Assembly: GCA_028710895.1 (NCBI GenBank)
Contig: JAQTTH010000007.1
Coordinates: 163,794 to 227,793 of the forward strand
DNA length: 64,000 bases
Source: Paludibacter sp.
Lineage (GTDB): Bacteria; Bacteroidota; Bacteroidia; Bacteroidales; Paludibacteraceae
Direction of reading: 5' to 3'
Shown: positions 16,980 through 24,580 of the stretch, piece after piece
Position numbering within the stretch: the first letter of the stretch is position 1
How the letters are laid out: each line of letters starts with the position of its first letter
Position numbers and translations under genes: made by a program
Notes under the pieces: model-generated
The model's input: the letters and a program-made list of their open reading frames with translations, nothing else
Told to the model about the DNA's origin: nothing
The model's database searches: none

Positions 16980-17228
16980 ATGAATTGTACACACTGCAAC
17001 AAACCACTTAATGAGAGTCAAACTCATGGAAATTTAAAATCTTGTCCACTATGTTCGAGCCAAAATGGACGTGAACACGTATTCTATTCAAATCCATCTG
17101 CATTCGGCAGATCCACTAAAAGGATAACTAAAAATCACCCAAATGGAGATCAAAGTTATTGTTATGCATGTAGAGGAGCAAAAGACAGCCCATATAGTCC
17201 AATTCTTTGCTCACAAAAACAAGAATAG
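16980..17228 (+). CDS. Small zinc-ribbon-like protein, first gene of the HEPN cassette
   Basis: A protein of 82 residues with paired cysteines: C3-x2-C6 (CTHC), C22-x2-C25 (CPLC) and C61-x2-C64 (CYAC), plus several His, which suggests one or two zinc-binding knuckles. The segment HVFYSNPSAFGRSTKRITKN followed by HPNGDQSYCYACRG looks conserved in style (aromatic, then SAFG, then a QSYCxxCR end), but I cannot name the family. It is AT-rich like the following genes and lies 34 bases before the DUF3644 gene, so the two are probably co-transcribed. A role as nucleic-acid-binding partner or regulator is only inference. Confidence 0.7.
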   Translation: MNCTHCNKPLNESQTHGNLKSCPLCSSQNGREHVFYSNPSAFGRSTKRITKNHPNGDQSYCYACRGAKDSPYSPILCSQKQE

Positions 17229-17262
17229 TTTTAATAATTTATACTAACTTCAACTATTAATC

Positions 17263-18555
17263 ATGGCTATCAATGAAAAATTAGAAAAGTCTTATTCCTT
17301 TTTCTGCGAAAAAGAATCAAACGGATTATCTTTTAAGATTGATGAATTAATGAACTATACAGGTTGGTCAAAATCAACTTTAAACACTTATTTGTCAAAA
17401 AAATGGGCTGCCTTTTTGACGAAGAAAGATGACGAATACTCTGTCTTCGGTATTAACGAATATACTGAAGAAGAGTATTTAAGATTAATGTCACAAGTAC
17501 AAAAAAATTATATCGATCCCACAAAACCAAGACTAGAATTAGAAGTTGAAGTATTAGTCATTAAATCAAGAGAATGTGCAATCTTGGCATTGGATATTTA
17601 TAATCGACCTGCAACATTATTTAAATCAGAAGGATTTATTGTAATGATAATAATTGCTTGGACTTCCTTGTTACATGCTATTTTTCAAAAAAATGGCATT
17701 GATTATTTCTATAAAGATGACAATGGAGAATATAAAACAATTGATAATGACTGTAAAGCTTGGGAATTATGTACGTGCATAAAAAACTATTATCGTAATG
17801 AAAATAATGCTATAACCAAAAATCTTGAATTTCTCATCGGATTAAGAAATAAAATAGTTCACAGATATGTTCCAACTATTGATATGCACGTAGCTGGTGA
17901 ATGTCAGGCTGCACTTTTAAATTTTGATGAATTAATTACAACTGAATTTGGAGATTATTACGCTCTAAAAGAATATATGTCTATGCCATTACAAACATCG
18001 AACATTAGAACAGAAAAACAAATTGAGATTCAGAAAAAATTTCAAGGGAAACAGTACGATGTTGTAATGCAGTATATAGATTCTTTCAGAGAACAAGTAA
18101 ATGATGACATATACCAAAATCCAAAATATAGCTTCAGAGTGTATCTTGTTCCCAAAATTGGGAATAACTTAAAATCATCAGATATAGCACTTGAATTTAT
18201 TAAGTATGATCCCCAAAATCCAGACATTATCAATTCTATTAACAAGCAAATAGCAATAACTAGAGAGAAAAAAATTCAAGTGGTTAATCCGGGTAAATTT
18301 AAAGCTGGTGAAATTGCAAAAGAAGTTCAAAGAAAAATCGGAAGAAAGTTTAATGCTTCATTTCATCATGCACAAGCATGTAAATTTTATAAAATAAGAC
18401 CTCTTGAAAAAAAAGGAGATGGTTGTAACCTTGAATACTGTCAATTCGATGAGCCACATAAGGACTTTGTTTATACTCAAGCTTGGATTGACTTTCTAGC
18501 GGAAAAATTATCTAACAATAACGAATACAGTGAACTATTTTCAAAAAAAATATAA
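17263..18555 (+). CDS. DUF3644 protein with HEPN RNase motif
   Basis: A protein of 430 residues. The N-terminus (about 20-55, KIDELMNYTGWSKSTLNTYL) looks like a helix-turn-helix. The central part (about 100-250) matches DUF3644 as I know it: RPATLFKSEGFIVMIIIAWT with LLHAIFQK, then LIGLRNKIVHRY. The latter holds R195-x4-H200, the Rx4-6H motif of HEPN domains, which are often metal-independent RNases in toxin-antitoxin and antiviral systems. The C-terminal part (about 330-425) has GEIAKEVQRKIGRKFNASFH and a Cys-containing segment. I infer a defence or abortive-infection effector. Codon use is much more AT-rich than the flanking core genes. The next gene starts 2 bases after the stop. Confidence 0.8.
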   Translation: MAINEKLEKSYSFFCEKESNGLSFKIDELMNYTGWSKSTLNTYLSKKWAAFLTKKDDEYSVFGINEYTEEEYLRLMSQVQKNYIDPTKPRLELEVEVLVIKSRECAILALDIYNRPATLFKSEGFIVMIIIAWTSLLHAIFQKNGIDYFYKDDNGEYKTIDNDCKAWELCTCIKNYYRNENNAITKNLEFLIGLRNKIVHRYVPTIDMHVAGECQAALLNFDELITTEFGDYYALKEYMSMPLQTSNIRTEKQIEIQKKFQGKQYDVVMQYIDSFREQVNDDIYQNPKYSFRVYLVPKIGNNLKSSDIALEFIKYDPQNPDIINSINKQIAITREKKIQVVNPGKFKAGEIAKEVQRKIGRKFNASFHHAQACKFYKIRPLEKKGDGCNLEYCQFDEPHKDFVYTQAWIDFLAEKLSNNNEYSELFSKKI

Positions 18556-18557
18556 TT

Positions 18558-18851
18558 ATGGAAACAACTCATTCATGGTTAATGAAAAACGGATATGAAG
18601 ATATTGCAAATCTTATTGATGAAATAATGAAAGAATGGAAATTGCAAGGTAAGAAAACAAGACGAAATTGGTGGGAAAAACTTTGTGGGGATAAAAATGG
18701 AAATCCGACTAAAGTAGGGAAACAAGAAATTCCCGTTTTACGTGCCGCTCAAATACGTCAAGGATTGCCAATTTCAAAGAATGCACTATGTCGAAATGAG
18801 GATGAAAAACCACCTGAAATTATGGCTAACACACGTTGGAATAAAATGTAA
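18558..18851 (+). CDS. Small conserved-looking protein downstream of the DUF3644 gene
   Basis: A protein of 97 residues starting 2 bases after the DUF3644 stop, so it is translationally coupled. It is basic and tryptophan-rich, with WKLQGKKTRRNWWEKLCGDK in the middle, then PVLRAAQIRQGLPISKNALC and a C-terminal end NTRWNKM. I have the impression of a recurrent family with the motifs RRNWW and LRAAQIRQGLP in variable genome regions, but I cannot name it. By position it could be an antitoxin, adaptor or inhibitor of the HEPN protein; nothing in the sequence proves this. Confidence 0.72.
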   Translation: METTHSWLMKNGYEDIANLIDEIMKEWKLQGKKTRRNWWEKLCGDKNGNPTKVGKQEIPVLRAAQIRQGLPISKNALCRNEDEKPPEIMANTRWNKM

Positions 18852-18974
18852 TTTTAGGATTATAGCGAATTATTGATACTAAAAATTAAGCTATACAAAT
18901 GAGGTGGATTTCATAATTAAATGAAATCTTAAAGTAATAGTCCCGCAAATATCGATTAATTGAATTATTTCTTA

Positions 18975-18982
18975 TATTTTTG
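18975..18982 (+). promoter_or_regulatory. Possible promoter of the methyltransferase gene (TATTTTTG)
   Basis: TATTTTTG fits the -7 consensus and lies only 14 bases before the ATG at 18997, so the 5' leader would be very short. It would separate the restriction-modification pair from the HEPN cassette transcriptionally. Confidence 0.5.
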
Positions 18983-18996
18983 TCCTTATAGTAGGA

Positions 18997-19839
18997 ATGA
19001 ACATGAAAAAGAACAAACTTGTTGCCCCATTTTTAAAATGGGTAGGTGGAAAAAGACAGATTATACCAGAGATATTAACTCATCTACCTAAAAATATATC
19101 CTCTCTTAATTATTGCGAACCCTTTATTGGTGGTGGAGCTTTGTTCTTTCATTTAGAGCCTAAAAAAGCAATCATTAACGACTACAATGACGAGTTGATT
19201 AATGTATATAAGGTTATAAAAAACAATTTAGAAGAATTATTGACTGACCTAAAAAAACACGAAAATAATCCAGAGTATTTTTATCAAATAAGAAGTATAG
19301 ATAGGCAACCTCTATTTGATGAATTGACAAACGTTCAACATGCTTCAAGAATCATTTACCTGAATAAAACTTGTTTTAATGGTTTGTACAGAGTAAACAG
19401 CTTAGGTGAATTCAACTCTCCTTTTGGAAGATATACAAACCCAAATATTGTGAACGAACCCGTACTTAGAGCAGTTAGCAAGTACCTAAATTCATCCGAT
19501 ATTACAATCTTAAACGGTGATTACGAAAAAGTTCTGAATTCCTTAACTGCTGACACCTTTGTATATTTAGACCCACCCTACCATCCAATATCTGAAAGCT
19601 CAAATTTCACGGGCTATGTACAAGGCGGCTGGTCAGAAAAGCATCAAATTAGATTAAAAAAAGCTTGTGATGATTTAGAAGAAAAAGGCATTAAGTTTTT
19701 ATTATCAAATTCATCTGCTCCTTTCATCAAAGATTTATATTCTGAATATAAAATTCATTCAATTAATGCGAATAGGTCTATCAATTCTGATGGTGAAAAA
19801 AGAGGTCAAATTGAAGAACTATTAATTAAGAACTTTTAA
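18997..19839 (+). CDS. Dam-family (D12 class) DNA adenine N6-methyltransferase
   Basis: Transfers a methyl group from S-adenosylmethionine to adenine in a specific DNA site. The protein has 280 residues with family motifs in the alpha-class order: FLKWVGGKRQ at residues 12-21, the SAM-binding EPFIGGGALFF (41-51), NKTCFNGLYRVNSLGEFNSP in the target recognition region, and the catalytic DPPY at 192-195. This layout is that of Dam and of methyltransferases such as M.DpnIIA; GATC is a plausible site, but other D12 enzymes recognise other sequences. The start is ATG 18997 (a second ATG two codons later is possible). The gene is followed 9 bases later by the putative restriction enzyme gene, as in type II restriction-modification systems. 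Confidence 0.93.
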   Translation: MNMKKNKLVAPFLKWVGGKRQIIPEILTHLPKNISSLNYCEPFIGGGALFFHLEPKKAIINDYNDELINVYKVIKNNLEELLTDLKKHENNPEYFYQIRSIDRQPLFDELTNVQHASRIIYLNKTCFNGLYRVNSLGEFNSPFGRYTNPNIVNEPVLRAVSKYLNSSDITILNGDYEKVLNSLTADTFVYLDPPYHPISESSNFTGYVQGGWSEKHQIRLKKACDDLEEKGIKFLLSNSSAPFIKDLYSEYKIHSINANRSINSDGEKRGQIEELLIKNF

Positions 19840-19848
19840 TAAGTTGTT

Positions 19849-21168
19849 ATGGCAGAATCAAAAAACGAAACTGGTTGGATTAAGCTATTCGAAGATCATA
19901 AAATATTTGAATCAATTCAGAAACAAGGCTCATTCATTATTGATTCAAAACAAATAAACGTTGAAAGAGAAGCACGTTTAATGGCAAAAATTGACCATAG
20001 TTTCCAACTTCCAAAGATTTTTGCAGATAATAATCTTTCCATTTTGCCCATTTCGCGAGGTGAGTATATTATTTCAGACATTAAAACCTTCTCTGATTTC
20101 ACCCCATGCGAAGATCCAATAATTGATTTTGTATTCCCCGGATATATAGAAAGTCTTGATTATAACAATATAACCAGTGAAGCTGTTGCGATAAACGGCG
20201 CATATGTTTCTGGAATTATTGAAGATTTCACTCAAGACAAACTTCTTTTGCCAACTGTAAATGGTAGAATGAGTTCACAAGCATTTAATTTCAACATTTA
20301 CCGCAATCCACCCAAAAGTGACTTTTTGAATATTGATGTTGAGAAATCTCAAATTGAAATAGATGCCGGATTTGAAGGATTGAATAGTTTAAATCTATTA
20401 GAAGCCAAAAACACAATTTCTTCTGATTTTATTATTCGTCAATTGTATTATCCATATCGATTGTGGGAATCAAAGATATCAAAGCCGGTTAGACCAATGT
20501 TTTTGACATACACAAATGGTATTTTCCATATGAGAGAATATGTTTTTGACGACTTAATGAACTACAATTCTATTCGGTTAATTAATCAGAAAAGATATAG
20601 AATAAAAGAAAATACTTCACTTGTAATAAATACAGAGACAATACAAGGGCTGATTCATAATTCTTTTATAACCGCAGAGCCTGAAATTCCATTCCCTCAA
20701 GCTGATTCATTTGAAAGAATCATTAACTTATGTGAGATTTTATGTAATAAAGTAAGTATCACAAAAGATGAACTGATATTAGAATATGACTTTAAAGAAA
20801 GTGATACATTTGATATGAGGCAGGTTGATTATTATACAAATGCTGCGAGATATTTAGGATTTGTAGAAAAAGGACGGAACGAGAATAATGAAATTTGTTT
20901 TTATTCAAGTCAAAGCGGAAAGAATTTGTTTGACCTGTCTATAAAAGAACGTCAAATTGAATTTTCAAAAACTATTCTTTCGCATTTAGTATTTAATAGA
21001 GTTTTATCGGTGTACTTCAAACAAGCTGAAATTCCATCGAAAACACAAGTAGTCCAGATAATGAAAGAATGTAATTTGCATAAAATCGATTCTGAAGTTA
21101 CATTTAAACGAAGAGCCTCAACAATTCTTTCATGGCTTAATTGGATCTTGGATTTGATTGAAGAATAA
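19849..21168 (+). CDS. Putative type II restriction endonuclease (PD-(D/E)XK candidate)
   Basis: A protein of 439 residues beginning 9 bases after a Dam-family methyltransferase gene. It has a candidate PD-(D/E)XK nuclease core: IEID (E170, D172) followed 13 residues later by E185-A-K187 in LNLLEAKN. The N-terminal third contains LSILPISRGEYIISDI, a motif I associate with a family of type II restriction enzymes in which an SRG-Y segment precedes the core. The C-terminal third (about 290-435) is helical and may bind DNA as a winged helix (RIINLCEILCNKVSITKDEL, then YTNAARYLGFVEK). With the methyltransferase it should form a restriction-modification pair. Specificity is unknown. Base composition is AT-rich like the whole island. 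Confidence 0.78.
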   Translation: MAESKNETGWIKLFEDHKIFESIQKQGSFIIDSKQINVEREARLMAKIDHSFQLPKIFADNNLSILPISRGEYIISDIKTFSDFTPCEDPIIDFVFPGYIESLDYNNITSEAVAINGAYVSGIIEDFTQDKLLLPTVNGRMSSQAFNFNIYRNPPKSDFLNIDVEKSQIEIDAGFEGLNSLNLLEAKNTISSDFIIRQLYYPYRLWESKISKPVRPMFLTYTNGIFHMREYVFDDLMNYNSIRLINQKRYRIKENTSLVINTETIQGLIHNSFITAEPEIPFPQADSFERIINLCEILCNKVSITKDELILEYDFKESDTFDMRQVDYYTNAARYLGFVEKGRNENNEICFYSSQSGKNLFDLSIKERQIEFSKTILSHLVFNRVLSVYFKQAEIPSKTQVVQIMKECNLHKIDSEVTFKRRASTILSWLNWILDLIEE

Positions 21169-21204
21169 TTTAATCTAAGTCTACAAATCAATCATTTAAT
21201 ATAA

Positions 21205-21300
21205 TCTAATCCTCTGCTCCCGCGCGATTGTATCGCGTGGGAAGAAGGATGATTTAAAGTTGTTGCTACACGATAGAATTCGTGCGGCAGCGAGGGGAAA
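21205..21300. repeat. Short palindromic repeat element at the right edge of the island
   Basis: Two hairpins follow each other: CCCGCGCGAT/ATCGCGTGGG (about 21219-21241) and CACGAT/ATTCGTG (about 21272-21287). The whole is framed by CTGCTCCC-like and GGCAGCGAGG-like ends. It is much more GC-rich than the adjacent restriction gene and resembles intergenic palindromic repeats of Bacteroidota. Confidence 0.45.
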
Positions 21301-21304
21301 TGAA

Positions 21305-21346
21305 AACAGAAAAGAGGCTGGCTCATAATAAAATGAGTCAGCCTCT
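21305..21346 (-). terminator. Terminator of the S9 peptidase gene
   Basis: A 14-bp stem with one G-U pair (21313-21326 with 21333-21346) and a 6-base loop. On the minus strand it is followed by TTTTCTGTTTT. It lies just after the peptidase stop codon and can also stop plus-strand readthrough from the island. Confidence 0.8.
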
Positions 21347-21368
21347 GTCTTTGTATTTTAGCGAGTTG

Positions 21369-23447
21369 TTACTTAAGCCATTTATCCAGCCATTCGTAGA
21401 ATGTGCGTTGCCACAAAATACCGTTTTGAGGTTGCAGCACCCAGTGATTTTCATCGGGGAAAATAAGCATTTCTGCGGGTACTCCCCGTAATATTGCCGC
21501 GTTGAAAGCAGCCATTCCCTGTGAGGCAAGAATGCGATAATCTTTTTCCCCATGAATAACAAGGATAGGAGTGTCCCATTTATCAATGAATAAGTGCGGT
21601 GAGTTGGCGTATGACCGTTGAGCAATTGCATTCGCTTTGTCCCAGTAGGCACCACCCAGATCCCAGTTTACAAACCACATTTCTTCCGTTTCAAGGTATT
21701 GTTGTGGTAGGTTAAACATGCCATCGTGAGCTAAGAAAGCTTTGAAACGTTTGTTGTGATGTCCTGCGAGCCAGTAAACTGAAAATCCTCCATAACTGGC
21801 ACCCACACAGCCCAGTTTGTCTTTGTTTACATAAGGCTCTTTGGCAAGTGCATCGATCGCAGAGAAATAATCCAGCATGTTCTGACCACCATAATCTCCA
21901 CTGATTTGTTCCAGCCACTCCATGCCGAAACTTGGTAGTCCGCGACGGTTTGGAGCAACAACAATGTAGCCGTTAGCAGCCATAAGCTGAAGATTCCAAC
22001 GGTATGACCAGAATTGACTGACAGTTGATTGTGGTCCGCCTTCGCAGAAAAGCAGTGTAGGATATTTCTTGTTTTTGTCGAAATGCGGAGGATAAACTAC
22101 CCAGGTCAGCATTTGTTTGTTGTCGGTGGTGGTTACCCAACGTTCTTCCACTTTCCCCATTTCAAGTTTAGCCAGGATATCTTTGTTCTCGAATGAGAGC
22201 TCAGTTTCTTTGCCGTTTTTTGGGTCAATGCTGTATACCTCGTCGGGTTTACTCATGGAGTGTTTTACGCCGATTAACTTGTCTTTTGCTTCGGCAACAA
22301 ATCCGTAGTCGTGCACACCTTTGGTTATTTGAGAAATCTTTTTGTCGGCAATATCTGCACGGTATATTTCTGTAACCGCGTGCCAGCAACTTACAAAATA
22401 AATTGACTTGCTGTCCGAAGTCCATGTCAGTCCGGTAGAATTTTGGTCGAAAGTGGCTGAAAGATCCGTCTTTTCTCCCGTTTCTATATTCATTATAAAT
22501 AAGCGATTTTTGTCAGCTTCGTAACCATCGCGTTCCATACTTTCCCAGGCCAACCATTTACCATCAGGCGAGAAAGTCGGATTTTGGTCATAGCCCATCA
22601 TACCTTCAGTCTTATTTTCGGTCTTTTTGCTTTCGATATTGTAGAAATAAATATCAGAATTTGTAGAAAGTGCGTAAGCTTTTCCTGTTTTCTTACGGCA
22701 GGTGTAGGCCACCGTTTTTCCATCGGGACTCCATGCTAATTGCTCTATACCGCCAAATGGCTTCATTGGGCTTTCAAATGGTTCGCCTTTCAGGATATCA
22801 GTTTCATTTTCAATTTTTGAACCGGAGAAATCGGCAACAAATGGGTGAGGAACGGTTTGAACCCATTCGTCCCAATGTTTGTACATTAAGTCTTTTACAA
22901 TAATGCCACTGGCTTTTGGTAGGTCGGGATATTTATCAACAGTACGTTCGCCGTATTTTACGTCGGCTACAAATAGCAGCTTCGATTCATCGGGCGAAAA
23001 TGAAAAATCGTTGATGCCACCTTCGCGCTCAGATATTTGTTTGCGGTCTGTTCCATCGGCTTTCATCATCCAAAGTTGCATCGATCCACTTTCAGAGGAT
23101 AAGAATGCTATGTGTTCACCATCTTTCATCCATTTCGCAGAGGCTTCGCGCGTAGCAGTTTTTGTAATTTGTTTTTTGTCAGAGCCATCAGCGTTCATTA
23201 CAAATAATTCGGAGTTTCCTTTGTTTTCGGAAATGCTGTAATAAGAAACGCTGTAAAGCACCTTTGTCCCATCGGGCGAAACCTGTGCGCCGGCAACGCG
23301 TCCGAACGACCACAACACTTCGGGTGTCATAAGTCCGTTTTTTATCTCGGGGTTTTGCTTGCCGATAATCGACTTGTCATCTTTGGGACTGCATGAAGCA
23401 GCTACAACGGCTATCGCCATAATGCTTGTTTTTAGAATGTTATTCAT
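21369..23447 (-). CDS. S9-family (prolyl oligopeptidase/DPP-type) peptidase lipoprotein
   Basis: A protein of 692 residues. It has a lipoprotein signal (VVAASC, Cys19), then a WD40/PD40-like propeller (about 40-400, with repeats such as FSPDGKWLAWE and WSPDGKTVAYT), then an alpha/beta-hydrolase domain. The catalytic triad can be placed at S551 (GASYGGFS), D636 (HGEKDYRI) and H668 (ENHWVLQP). Such enzymes cut short peptides, often after proline or other residues, and probably act in the periplasm or at the surface. After Cys19 the sequence SPKDDK resembles the Bacteroidota lipoprotein surface-export signal. I chose ATG 23447, seven codons inside the longer frame, because the signal peptide starts there. 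Confidence 0.93.
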   Translation of the reverse strand: MNNILKTSIMAIAVVAASCSPKDDKSIIGKQNPEIKNGLMTPEVLWSFGRVAGAQVSPDGTKVLYSVSYYSISENKGNSELFVMNADGSDKKQITKTATREASAKWMKDGEHIAFLSSESGSMQLWMMKADGTDRKQISEREGGINDFSFSPDESKLLFVADVKYGERTVDKYPDLPKASGIIVKDLMYKHWDEWVQTVPHPFVADFSGSKIENETDILKGEPFESPMKPFGGIEQLAWSPDGKTVAYTCRKKTGKAYALSTNSDIYFYNIESKKTENKTEGMMGYDQNPTFSPDGKWLAWESMERDGYEADKNRLFIMNIETGEKTDLSATFDQNSTGLTWTSDSKSIYFVSCWHAVTEIYRADIADKKISQITKGVHDYGFVAEAKDKLIGVKHSMSKPDEVYSIDPKNGKETELSFENKDILAKLEMGKVEERWVTTTDNKQMLTWVVYPPHFDKNKKYPTLLFCEGGPQSTVSQFWSYRWNLQLMAANGYIVVAPNRRGLPSFGMEWLEQISGDYGGQNMLDYFSAIDALAKEPYVNKDKLGCVGASYGGFSVYWLAGHHNKRFKAFLAHDGMFNLPQQYLETEEMWFVNWDLGGAYWDKANAIAQRSYANSPHLFIDKWDTPILVIHGEKDYRILASQGMAAFNAAILRGVPAEMLIFPDENHWVLQPQNGILWQRTFYEWLDKWLK

Positions 23448-23520
23448 ATTGCGTATGTCTGAGGTCATAAGTCGATGGACATTTATTTTCGCACGTACTT
23501 ATGATATTGTTTTAGTGTTA

Positions 23521-23528
23521 CAAAAGTA
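23521..23528 (-). promoter_or_regulatory. S9 peptidase promoter -7 box
   Basis: The minus strand reads TACTTTTG, matching TAnnTTTG, 73 bases upstream of the peptidase ATG. Confidence 0.6.
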
Positions 23529-23638
23529 CATTTTTTGAATGAATATTCAGTAATTTCAAATTGAGCTGAATATTATTTTTTGCTTTATCAAAACAATAAT
23601 ATAAAAATTCCGTTTAGAATGACATAAAATACAATGTT

Positions 23639-24250
23639 ATGAATGATAATTTTGCACACAGGGCTGCTGAATGGGATAGTCCTGAGAAGATTAAAATGAC
23701 TGAAATTTTTGTAGCTGAAATGCTGCAACAGGTAGAACTGAAAAAGACTTGGAAAGCGCTGGAATTGGGAGCCGGAACCGGATTGGTTGGTATGCAGGTG
23801 TTGTCACGGCTTGGAAGTGTGGTTTTTGAAGATACTTCGGCTGCTATGTTGGGTGTTCTTAAAGAAAAACTGAATGATGAGAGCCCTGTGGAAATTGTAC
23901 ATGGTGAGGTTTACGATTATAATAAGCAGGATATCGATTTGGTATTCTCGTGTATGGCATTTCATCATGTGCCGGATATTGAGCGGACGATACATCATTT
24001 AGCTGCCATAACTAATCCCGACGGCCTCGTAGTTATAGGTGATTTGTTGACCGAGGATGGTTCCTTTCACCGTTTTGAGCCAATTCCACATAAAGGGTTT
24101 GATTTGGATATGTTGCGTGGTCAATTTGAAAAGGGCGGTTTCGAGATTTTGGTTGCTCAGCCTTATCACACCCTGCGTCGCGAGCGGGTTGAGGGAATTG
24201 TTACAGAGTATACACAGTTTATTTTAGTAACTCAAAAGAGAAGTGTTTAA
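23639..24250 (+). CDS. Class I SAM-dependent methyltransferase
   Basis: A protein of 203 residues with a Rossmann-type SAM-binding fold. Motif I is ALELGAGTGLVGMQVLSRLG (residues about 40-59), the acidic end of strand 2 follows in VVFEDTSAAMLG, and the post-I region has LVFSCMAFHHVPDIERTIHH, typical of UbiE/SAM methyltransferases of the methyltransf_11/12 groups. The substrate cannot be inferred. It is monocistronic, divergent from the S9 peptidase gene and followed by a terminator. The start is ATG 23639. Confidence 0.88.
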   Translation: MNDNFAHRAAEWDSPEKIKMTEIFVAEMLQQVELKKTWKALELGAGTGLVGMQVLSRLGSVVFEDTSAAMLGVLKEKLNDESPVEIVHGEVYDYNKQDIDLVFSCMAFHHVPDIERTIHHLAAITNPDGLVVIGDLLTEDGSFHRFEPIPHKGFDLDMLRGQFEKGGFEILVAQPYHTLRRERVEGIVTEYTQFILVTQKRSV

Positions 24251-24281
24251 TTTCTCAATATATAAGGTCTCTGTTTTTACA

Positions 24282-24325
24282 CCCCATTCTGACTTCGTAA
24301 TAAGAGTCTGAATGGGGCATTTTCT
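24282..24325 (+). terminator. Terminator after the methyltransferase gene
   Basis: Stem CCCCATTC/GAATGGGG (24282-24289 with 24310-24317) extended by GACT/AGTC after one T-T mismatch, followed by CATTTTCTTT. Confidence 0.75.
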
Positions 24326-24565
24326 TTCATTGTGCTTACTGTTATATGAACTTTGAAGTTTGTTTGCTTTAAATGTATTCAAATGTTATAATTGTATGAG
24401 AAAATAAGTTTTAATATGTAAAAATAAATCAAATATGACTATTTGTGGATTGTATAGGTTAAATGCAATCTATGATTTAAAGTCGTATTTCACTAAAATT
24501 TACATTAAATGCAAAATTAACGGGTTAAATAATGTGAATTAAGTGCTAAGTATTAAATAATCATG

Positions 24566-24573
24566 TAAATTTG
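24566..24573 (+). promoter_or_regulatory. rprX promoter -7 box (TAAATTTG), nearly leaderless
   Basis: TAAATTTG matches TAnnTTTG and ends 7 bases before the rprX ATG at 24581. The transcription start should therefore fall at or within a few bases of the start codon. Confidence 0.6.
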
Positions 24574-24580
24574 CATCGAT

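Larger units (their letters stand above)
24251..24580. other. Intergenic stretch between methyltransferase and rprX
   Basis: Contains the methyltransferase terminator (24282-24325), then about 240 AT-rich bases with no gene, ending in the rprX promoter box at 24566-24573. Confidence 0.6.
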
